A stretch of DNA of 64,000 nucleotides from Meconema thalassinum (taxonomy: Eukaryota > Arthropoda > Insecta > Orthoptera > Tettigoniidae): contig OX336389.2 in NCBI GenBank assembly GCA_946902985.2, positions 174,416,704 through 174,480,703 of the forward strand, read 5' to 3'. The translations under genes were made by a program, and so were the position numbers. Shown here piece by piece: positions 56,345-64,000 of the stretch. Each line of letters starts with the position of its first letter. Position 1 is the first letter of the stretch. Below the pieces are notes generated by a model. The model was given only the letters and a program-made list of their open reading frames with translations. It was not told the DNA's origin and did not search any database.

Positions 56345-57530
56345 GGAATACACGGTGAGATAGAAGTAGCTTTTGCAGCTCTTTGCTTTAATTCATTCCT
56401 TCCTTTTTCGCAAACACCAACAGTGATTTCTTACTTTTTCTTTTATTTAAGCACCTTGCTTACATTCCTTGTAAGTTTGTTGCAGATATAACTTCCATGA
56501 CCTACCTAGTGGCATCTAGCAGCTAACTGCAGAAGTTCATCAATATCTCAACTCTCAAGAGGACTTCCGTCTTAACCCAGCTACAAGATGTCGCCGCTAT
56601 CTTCAGCTAACATCTCCATGCTCAAGAAGACTTCTACAACAAATACTTTCCACCAGGCTTCGCTATTGACGCCTACTATCAACTCCTTGAAGATTTCTTT
56701 TAGTTTTATTTCTTAAGTTGGTATTTCATATGTATGTTCCTTTGTTTTTTCCCCACCCCCTTCCCTCCTTGGTACCTCCGTGCTTCGTCGAGCTGCTCTC
56801 ACTTCTGGGTAAGTCCTCAAACCATACAGTCGGAGCTTACTAAGGCTCGTCTCCTGTTCATGTGAGACATTTCACTACGTTTTAAATGCTTTTAACCTGA
56901 TTTTATAGACAGTGTGAGATTGCTATGTGATGCAAAATCTGCCTTCAAATGATCTTCTTGATTTATTTGTAGCTACTTCAGCTAGCTTTCTAAAATGAAA
57001 AGGTACTTCTTGAACTGAGTATCTGGGAATGAGTTCTCACACCATGGGAGTCTTATTAAACCCACTGTCTATAAAAACTCAGCTTTCACCTCCGCGGGAT
57101 ATTCTGCTCAATTTTACTGTTCTCTACTCTAGAATTTTCTATAGCAAATCATCTTTTTACAAATAATGCCGTCAAGTACCTTCAATCTAAATATGGGAAT
57201 GCTTGTTCCTCACTGAGGAATTCATGTTGAAATTACTTCTGATCAGCATATAATTTGTCTTCCTTCCTTGGAAATTTTCCTCTGCATTCAACTACCATCT
57301 ATAAACGTCACAACGCAATAAACTTTCTCAAACTAAAATTCAAATAGTGATATCTACAATTACAATAACTTTTCGTCTGATAAACTTTCCTTGTTGCAAT
57401 AGTGAACTTTTCAACGGACTACAGTGCATAACAGTGCCCATTCAACGACCATCCGTGTCGCGTTCGAACGAAAGCTATAAATACGGCCATAAACATTTTC
57501 CAGATTCTCCTATTTCCTCCTCTCATACTC
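56345..57530. other. no recognisable feature
   Basis: AT-rich, pyrimidine-biased sequence on the plus strand. No domain or repeat partner seen. Confidence 0.4.
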
Positions 57531-57546
57531 CTTACTAACACATTAT

Positions 57547-57877
57547 GAAAATGAAAATCCACAGCCTGCTTCCAGTCTCCGACCGGGTCAGGAATGGAAT
57601 GAATGAAGCCCCTATCTAGTGGCGAGGATATGAACTGTGCCGGCTGCCGAGGCCTGACGCACTCCTCTGGGGCAATGATTAAATGAATGACAGGTGAAAT
57701 GAAATGATAGTGGAGAGTGTTGCTGGAATGAAATTTTGACAGGGAAAACCGGAGTACCCGGAGAAAAACCTGTCAGCCTCCGTTTTGTCCAGCACAGATC
57801 TCACATGGAGTGACCGGGATTTGAACCACGGACCCAGCGGTGAGAGGCCGGCGTGCTGCCGCCTAAGCCTCTGAGGC
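57547..57877 (-). mobile_element. complete tRNA-derived SINE (family II)
   Basis: Flanked by a 14-bp duplication TACTAACACATTAT (57533-57546, 57878-57891). The tRNA-like head is at the right end: A-box-like AGGCTTAGGCGGCAG and B box GGTTCAAATCCC near 57810-57830, minus strand. The tail is a TTTTCATTTTC run at 57547-57560. A truncated sister copy lies at 53291-53378. Confidence 0.93.
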
Positions 57878-57891
57878 TACTAACACATTAT

Positions 57892-58768
57892 AATAACTGT
57901 AAAATTTAGGTTCTTTTCAATTAGGTGACACTCTATAGAAGTGCCCTCCCAATTTTGTACTGTTTTTCACAAGCAACTCTGCTTCATTGGTGTCTAGTAC
58001 ACACCTCAAATCAAATTGTTTTTCCTCTTTTCATTAGGGAATTCAATTATTTCTACTCACAAATGAATTTTCTAACTTTTCCTTCTCCAGGTTTCAAGAA
58101 AGGGTAACTGGCCCCATTTTCCTCGTGATCCAGTTTAAACATTGAAGTTCTAGAAACTTCTTAATTTTTCTCTTCAGGTTTCACAATAAGTGACCTGCCC
58201 TCTTTGTATAAATTTTAATCGTAATTACTGTATAAATATAAGAAGTTATAGAAACTTCTATTTAATTTCTCTCTCTTTTTTGTTATAATTTCAAATTTAA
58301 CATTTGTTCATACTTTTAGAACTTCCATTAGGAATTCTCAAAGTACATATATCGTACCTGATTTATTGTTAAACTTTAAATTTGCTAATCTCAGCACTAT
58401 TTTTAAATCTTACTTAAATTTGGTGCATTCAAGAGGTTCTAAACCAAATTTTGTTAATCGCCTAGTGCAAATTTCAACAAATTTAGAGGTCTGAGACCTC
58501 ATAGGTTTAAAATTTAAAGTGTCCATTTTAAAGTTGTTAAAATTATCGTATATTTACGCATTGTTAAATAAATCAAACTATATCCTTTTGCTTCATCATT
58601 TTCTATAAAATAACGATTAGGCAGGATCCTACCTCCCCTAACTCTACCCGAAAGCTCATTCTCGTTTTAAGAAACTCAAGCATCTAAGTTAAAAAGGTTC
58701 CACTATTTGTTGCATCCGAACAAAAACTCTCCGCAAAACCTTTTTCAAAGTCGCTCTTAGCTTTTATA
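57892..58768. other. no recognisable feature
   Basis: AT-rich with short frames only. No motif or repeat partner identified. Confidence 0.4.
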
Positions 58769-58769
58769 G

Positions 58770-59030
58770 TGCGACCGTCGGTGGAGCTGTCAGGATAGCC
58801 AACAACCGCAATGGCTCCCCTAACATCTCACCCGTTGGGCATAAATAATTGCCGTGAGGATCAGGTGAACTTCCAACATAGGCTAAAGCGGCACGAGAAA
58901 CCGTACTCCACAGGGATCGTGGTACATGGTGACGATGGTCATAGACTGCCTAAGGAAAGGTTCACCTTAAAAACTAGACTGAGAAAATAAACATCCAGGC
59001 TTATGTAAAACACCGTGAAAATTTATTGAT
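58770..59030 (-). repeat. 3' LTR, right-hand 261 bp only
   Basis: Aligns gap-free with 62745-63005. The outer end of the element on the minus strand is GGTCGCA. Sequence upstream of 59030 passes straight into truncated RT coding DNA, so this LTR lost its 5' part in the deletion. Confidence 0.9.
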
Positions 59031-59735
59031 TGTGCCTGCTGCTTCCATCTCATGGATCTTCTTAGCAGCTTCCTCGCGATGTTTCTCGGCGATGGGATAG
59101 ATATTCTTCTGGAATGGGGAATCATCCAGTAACACAAGATCGTACTCGTAGTCTAATATCTCACCAGGAGTGGTGTCGAATATGTCACTGTATTCGTTCA
59201 ATATTGTATCAAGGTTCTCTCGTATGGGTGCTGCTAATGATTCTGCCTCTTCGTCGGCATCTAGTGTCTCCTCAATTTCCTTGCCATTTAATTTTTCGAC
59301 TACGTCGACTTCGGATAGGAATTCCGGTTCTTCTTCAACTAGGTTCATCTGAATGGGTTCGTTCGGCTTAAACTCTACCGTATTACGTCCCATGTCAATG
59401 ATACCATCATATTTTCTAATGAAGTCTGCGCCTAATATGGCATCATGATGCAAGCCCTTCATTACAAGAAATTCGTGCACGTACACGTGGCTCGAAATAT
59501 TCAGAGTACATAGAATTTGGATTTTGCACGTTACAACACGGTCAGGTATGACTCCTCTGACTCTTACAGCAGAAACTGGCAGCTCTGTCACCTCAGAGTT
59601 TGCTTTCAGTCTGGCATGGCAATCGGCGGAAATGACACTAATCATCGCCCCAGTATCAATGAGAATGACTACGTTGCATCCATTCAAGGTGGCTTCAATC
59701 ATCGGAAGACGCGTCAATTCATAGTTGTGGTTCAT
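59031..59735 (-). pseudogene. gypsy protease and RT N-terminus, truncated
   Basis: Reads NHNYELTRLPMIEATLNGCN, then the retropepsin active site VVILIDTGAMISVIS (D-T-G intact) and GLHHDAILGADFIRKYDGII (the flap-end 'ILG.DF' motif). An acidic linker and ILNEYSDIFDTTPGEI follow. The beginning of RT (PIAEKHREEAAKKIHEMEAA) ends where LTR DNA starts at 59030. The last few residues of the open frame, to its stop at 59001, are LTR-encoded. The protease itself looks complete. Confidence 0.88.
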
Positions 59736-59906
59736 CGTTCGTCCAACAAGTCTTCTTGCACTGGCTCCCAGAGTAATATGGTGGCAGTTACTCGGTGCTC
59801 AACCGAACAAGAATCTATTGATTTTTCGGCGTTTTTTTTTTCTGTCCTGGCGAGAAGTACTGGGCTGGCTTTGCTCCGTCTCCTGCGCCGAATTTCTAGT
59901 TTCCCT

Positions 59907-60500
59907 CTAAGTCGGGTTCTGTTCTCCCTCTTCTCGGATTTTCAGATCTCTGAGCTGTTGAAGGTACTCACGGCTCTCCCGTGCTCTTCCTTTCCAATCT
60001 CTATCTGGCTGGTATCTAGGGTCTCGATCTCGGTTATACCCTTTACTGTATCGGTAGTCCCTACGGATACTTCCGTGCTGTGGATTTCTGCCATTATCCC
60101 CTCGGCGGTCTTTTTCATGACGACGGTCATCGTTCGTCCCTCGGTCGAATCGCCGGTTCCAATGACTACGACGGTCATCTTGCTGGTCTCGAGCATATGG
60201 AGTGTTGTTCCATTCTCTTCTACCATAGTTGTAGTTGTTATGCTGCCCAGAACTCTCTTGGGTTTGCATCTTTTGTGGCGTCTAGCACACTTTGTCAACA
60301 GTAGTTAAATTGATATGTCTCTCCTCTCGCCTGTCAGCCTTCTGCTGTCGGTGTGTCGGGAACTGTTCCGTATTCGCATCCAACCGTCGCAGGATTTGGT
60401 CACACTGCTGGAAAGTGGATGCCCCTGCAGCAATCAACACACGTTGCACGTCTGCAGGGTATTGCCAAACAATGGTGTTAACTAAATCTTGTTCAGACAA
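59907..60500 (-). pseudogene. gypsy Gag C-terminal part (Arg-rich)
   Basis: The first piece (60500-60282) reads SEQDLVNTIVWQYPADVQRV and QQCDQILRRLDANTEQFP, the end of a capsid-type region. After a stop or shift, 60269-59907 is rich in Arg, Asp, Asn and Tyr (RREWNNTPYARDQQDDRRSH, DRDPRYQPDRDWKG). No CCHC zinc knuckle is visible; the Arg-rich tail may do the RNA binding. A T tract near 59831-59840 breaks the frame toward the protease. Confidence 0.75.
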
Positions 60501-60626
60501 TGGGGGCTGAAGACAACGAAGCTTCGCAAGCTATATCGCGAAGTAATTCGCATAACGTGTTGGAGTATTAGTGCTGTATCTGCGAGTGTACATCTCAGCT
60601 CTGATGCTCTGCTGGATGTCGCTCGA

Positions 60627-62330
60627 CTAGTACGTTCTTAATAAAGCTTCCTTGAAGTCCTGGTAGCCTGTAAACGAGTATCTGAATGCTCTAAACCAGG
60701 TGCTGGCTTGCCCCTCGTGCAAACGCTCTATAACTCTGAGTTCCCTCTCCGGAGTTACCATAGTATCTCTCAAATAGCTCTCTACGTTGGCCAGAAATTC
60801 AACTGGAGTAACACCACTTCCAGTGCCAGAGAAGCGAGCTGGTTGCTCCTCTCTCGAACGTATAATGGTTACATTTCCCTGCGTATGCGCGGGTCTAAAT
60901 GTATTCTGCATGTGGTTATGCGTAGGTGTATTCATCTCATGACTAAGTCGATTGGGTGCTAGTTGAAAAGAATGGGCGTCAAAGATCAAAGTCCGACTTT
61001 GCGCTGAACCAGTGAATTGCGATGGTTGTGGTTCTATAGGTGCGCTGGGTTGGAAATGAGTAGGCATCGTTCCTGCGGATTGAGATACGGGTGTATCTTG
61101 AGAGTCTCCCATCTGTGGGTGTAAGTGTCTCTCTCTAGGAAGCGTCTCAAGTCTGTCCAGACGTCTTTCAATAGCCTCGAGTCCTGGAATGGTTCTGGCT
61201 GCGACTTTATTGCCTAAGTCGTTCAGTTGTAGCTCGATCCTATCGACTTTTCCCTTGAGGTTTGTGTCTACTTCGCGTATGGCCGTCCTGAGGTTATAGC
61301 TGAGGTCTAACCTCTCGGTTACCGCGACTTCCTCAAATCGTTTCTGTAAGGAATCGATCTCTCCTTCAACTCTCGACACGTTGTCTTGGATCTTCCCAAC
61401 ATCGTCTCTGACCTCGGCTACCTTAGCCTCTACTGTGGTCTTGTGCTCGTTGAGGTCACCCCTCAATAACATGAGATCGATTTTGTGTTCCTCACGATGA
61501 ACATCAACTGTTTCACGTAGGCTTGCTACGGTTTCTGTTAACTCAGTAATGTTTCTCTTATTGGTGTTTAATTCGTCCCTGACTTCAATCATGCCATCAA
61601 CGATCGTCTTGACGTTGTTATTCACGGCATTGGCAGCACCTCTCATCAAGATCAGTCCAATATTCATGGTTGCCATGTCCTTTTCCACGGTGTCCATAAA
61701 TCCCTCGACGTGAGTCAATCGAGTCCCAAATTCTTTCCGGGTGTGCTCAAGGTCTGCTTTCATATCTATCTGGACTATATTTATTGTCGTTTGAATTTGA
61801 GCTGTGTGCTCCTCCAATCGGGTCTGCACATCCTCCCTAGCTCTATTCATCTGGTCGGTTAAGCAATCTACACGCTGGTTAGCCTCCTGGTGGTGTCGTA
61901 CGACATCAACCCTAACAGCTGCTAAACCTGCCGTAATATCATTTCTAGCTTCGACTCTGTATGCGTCCATGTCGGCCCTGACTTGAGTTAAATCAGTCCT
62001 AACATTATTGATCGACTCTGTGACTTGGTCTACATGACCACTTACAATATTTATGGATCTAGTGTTAACCTCTAAATCTAGTCTGACATTGTTTATTGAC
62101 TGAGTGTTAACCTCTAAATCTTGTCTTACATTGTTAACTTCCTGCCTTATTTGGTCCACATGACCACTAGCAGTGTTGACAGCTTGGGTATTCTGACCTA
62201 AATCACCTCTCACATCACCTAAATCAGTCCTTACTGTACCTAATTCAGCAGTAATCTGCTGGAGATTGGCATTCACACCTGCCATTATCTCTCCAAACAC
62301 ACGACGAATAGTTTCCTCATCCATTGACAA
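60627..62330 (-). CDS. gypsy Gag with very long N-terminal coiled coil
   Basis: An open frame of 567 codons from MSMDEETIRRVFGEIMAGVN. Roughly residues 10-390 are continuous heptad-like, hydrophilic sequence with internal repeats: units such as EVNTQSINNVRLDLE and GHVDQVTESINNVRTDL recur. A Pro/Gln/Ser-rich hinge follows (about 400-500). Then comes a typical gypsy capsid start: GSGVTPVEFLANVESYLRD, ERELRVIERLHEGQASTWFR, YQDFKEALLRTY. It ends at a TAG that looks like a changed Trp codon, since capsid-like sequence (SSDIQQSIRAEM) follows in frame. Gag would assemble particles around the element RNA. A coiled coil this long is unusual. Confidence 0.8.
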   Translation of the reverse strand: MSMDEETIRRVFGEIMAGVNANLQQITAELGTVRTDLGDVRGDLGQNTQAVNTASGHVDQIRQEVNNVRQDLEVNTQSINNVRLDLEVNTRSINIVSGHVDQVTESINNVRTDLTQVRADMDAYRVEARNDITAGLAAVRVDVVRHHQEANQRVDCLTDQMNRAREDVQTRLEEHTAQIQTTINIVQIDMKADLEHTRKEFGTRLTHVEGFMDTVEKDMATMNIGLILMRGAANAVNNNVKTIVDGMIEVRDELNTNKRNITELTETVASLRETVDVHREEHKIDLMLLRGDLNEHKTTVEAKVAEVRDDVGKIQDNVSRVEGEIDSLQKRFEEVAVTERLDLSYNLRTAIREVDTNLKGKVDRIELQLNDLGNKVAARTIPGLEAIERRLDRLETLPRERHLHPQMGDSQDTPVSQSAGTMPTHFQPSAPIEPQPSQFTGSAQSRTLIFDAHSFQLAPNRLSHEMNTPTHNHMQNTFRPAHTQGNVTIIRSREEQPARFSGTGSGVTPVEFLANVESYLRDTMVTPERELRVIERLHEGQASTWFRAFRYSFTGYQDFKEALLRTY

Positions 62331-62728
62331 GAAATATATATGAGAGAGTGAGGGATCAATCTCTAATGGAACTTACAGCTATGATTAGTTACTTGGAGGT
62401 ATAAAGCTTGTTTCATTTATCTAAATATCACGAGTACAGCTGGAGTATGCAAACTAAGTGCTTCTACATTTACAAAGACAACGGCGAGCAAAGCAAAGTA
62501 TTACAATTACTCAGGATGAGGCATCATCAAAGAAAATCCTATCCTTCATTTATCTAACACTAAAGCCTCAACCCATGGACTTCTATCAAACATGAATGCC
62601 ATGCGGTCAATTGATCTGCAGTACGACTTTCTAAGTTCGTCCCAGTCCTGTCAATTTACCATTAATCACATTAAGATCCTCCAAAACAACATGGAACTGA
62701 CGGTCACCACGTTAACGTCGGCACATGA

Positions 62729-62739
62729 GTTGGGCGCCA
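62729..62739 (-). other. primer-binding site
   Basis: The minus strand reads TGGCGCCCAAC five bases after the LTR end (62745). This form is commonly complementary to a tRNA 3' end used to prime minus-strand cDNA. Confidence 0.8.
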
Positions 62740-62744
62740 TTTTA

Positions 62745-63005
62745 TGCGACCATCGGTGGAGCTGTCAGGATAGCCAACAACCGCAATGGCTCCCCTAACA
62801 TCTCACCCGTCGGGCATAAATAATTCCCGTGAGGATCAGGTGAACTTCCAACATAAGCTAAAGCGGCACGAGAAACTGTACTCCACAGGGATCGTGGTAC
62901 ATGGTGACGATGGTCATAGACTGCCTAAGGAAAGGTTCACCTTAAAAACTAGACTGAGAAAATAAACATCCAGGCTTATGTAAAACGCCGTGAAAATGTA
63001 TTGAT
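62745..63005 (-). repeat. 5' LTR, shared 261-bp part
   Basis: Pairs with 58770-59030 at about 97 percent identity (about seven substitutions, no gaps). It ends GCA just before the primer-binding site. Confidence 0.9.
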
Positions 63006-64000
63006 AAAATTCACAAGCCCCTAGCCTAGTTCGGAGGGTTACAATCGGCTAGTCCGCAAGCTAATAAACAAACAAAAATAAAGAGCAGGTCCTTACCTGA
63101 GAAGTTACGGAAAACCCTCACGAAAGATCTATCTCACAATAATAAAGCAACAACAGCAACGCTAGGAAAATGGTACGACGCAAGTCCCTAGGTCAAGTTA
63201 AAAGATCAAGCTAATATCTGAATTTACATTTAACAGGGTAGCAAAACAAATCTAAGTTAGGATGATACCATCTCCACATTTACATTTAACGTCAATTCGT
63301 CTAGCTAAGTCCTATCAATTAATCACAAAATTTACGGCGATGACTTCAGTAACAGAAAACAATTACTTTCAAAAGCTAAGTGTACAGCCACGTAAAAAAA
63401 CTTTTAAATACTCTTAGTAACTATGTGCTAACAGCACACAATAAGGTAACATGTAGGATTTATACACTTTTACATCATAAATAAGTAATAAAATAGACCA
63501 CGGTTTTATTATAATGCCTGCCTGCACCTTGGTTTACTCTTTGTAAGCCATAGTCATCTGATGTGTGTGTAGTTACGGTGACGACTGCGTAGTAAAGAGT
63601 ACGTCTAACATCGCATGGCCTGCGCTCCACAAGCTACGAACTCAAGGTTCGAGCCTGCTTCAGGTCGCTATAATAGTGTCAGCTGTCTAAGTCATTTCCT
63701 CAAAAGGAAAAATTACCTTCATCTGCACAGCCATGTCAGCAGGTTCCAAATGCAAGAGAACAAAGTTAGATAGAAAGAATTCGTTAGTTAGCTTTTGTTT
63801 TACCAAAATTATGCGTTTTATTATTAAGATGTCGGTTTAGGTTTATCGTTGGTTTATGGCGAATAATACTGACAATAGCCTGGGCACGGAGTGTCTCCAC
63901 TGAGATCATTCTCCACCAAAAAGCCTCGACTCAAAAGTCGGAATATAATCAACGAGCAATAACAACTCGGACACACAATAACACAAGTTACCAGCGGCGC
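63006..64000 (-). other. probable remainder of the 5' LTR or upstream flank
   Basis: AT-rich, no frames of note. Because the 3' LTR is truncated at 59030, there is no second copy to define how much of this belongs to the LTR. AATAAA-like sequence on the minus strand near 63815 would suit a long U3/R, but a flank is equally possible. Confidence 0.35.

Larger units (their letters stand above)
58770..63005 (-). mobile_element. gypsy-like LTR element with deletion from RT into the 3' LTR
   Basis: Minus-strand order: LTR segment (63005-62745), primer-binding site (62739-62729), Gag (62330 to about 59907), protease and first RT residues (59735-59031), then directly an LTR segment (59030-58770). 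The two 261-bp LTR segments align without gaps, with about seven differences. Most of RT, RNase H and integrase are gone. The 5' LTR probably extends beyond 63005. Confidence 0.9.

Noticed and set aside
59517..60308. 263-codon plus-strand open frame
   Set aside because: Antisense to the gypsy protease and Arg-rich Gag tail, both of which have real motifs on the minus strand.
63590..63670. tRNA-like segment with GGTTCGAGCC
   Set aside because: B-box-like word alone; no matching A box at proper spacing, no cloverleaf, no second copy.

Overview
This window is eukaryotic, intron-rich-genome style DNA made almost entirely of transposable elements (TEs) in many states of decay. I found no convincing host protein-coding exon, rRNA gene or true tRNA gene. 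The mix of elements points to an insect: apurinic-endonuclease LINEs with (ATG)n or (ATC)n tails, Tc1-like DD34E transposons, copia and gypsy LTR elements, a Penelope-like GIY-YIG fragment, a Polinton/Maverick integrase, hAT derivatives and several tRNA-headed SINE families. The SINE sequences resemble ones I associate with large polyneopteran genomes (orthopterans, stick insects, roaches). That assignment is inference, not proof.

Layout. 0-5 kb: SINEs and broken LINE ends. 5.0-15.2 kb: one old minus-strand LINE (called LINE A here) whose body is cut by a deleted Tc element (5950-6610), a Tc1-like element (7193-8545), a second LINE (LINE B, about 9366-11860) and another Tc1-like element (12661-14791). 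The last of these was itself hit by a truncated LINE (13220-13655). 15.4-18.6 kb: a MITE, a hAT derivative inside a SINE tail, and a roughly 300-bp repeat. 19.5-24.3 kb: a SINE, a Penelope-like fragment with a LINE inserted in it, and a CR1-like LINE. 24.3-34.0 kb: AT-rich sequence almost without coding signal, then a Polinton integrase (34100-34969). 38.2-40.6 kb: deleted gypsy element with one LTR. 44.1-48.7 kb: a full-length but dead LINE (LINE E) with 11-bp target-site duplications. 49.2-52.7 kb: minus-strand copia. 52.7-54.3 kb: complex tandem repeats. 54.5-56.3 kb: minus-strand gypsy pol end with a SINE inserted. 57.5-57.9 kb: a SINE with 14-bp duplications. 58.8-63.0 kb and probably beyond: an internally deleted gypsy element with paired LTR segments and an unusual coiled-coil Gag.

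Nothing here forms an operon or pathway. The 'genes' are replication modules of selfish elements: endonuclease plus reverse transcriptase for LINEs; Gag, protease, RT and integrase for LTR elements; transposases for DNA elements. Nearly all carry stops, frameshifts, deletions or lost catalytic residues. The value of the window is the insertion order that can be read from target-site duplications, and a few odd modules: the coiled-coil Gag, the lone Polinton integrase, and a short repeat found twice with different insertions. Coordinates of decayed copies are approximate unless a duplication or inverted repeat fixes them.
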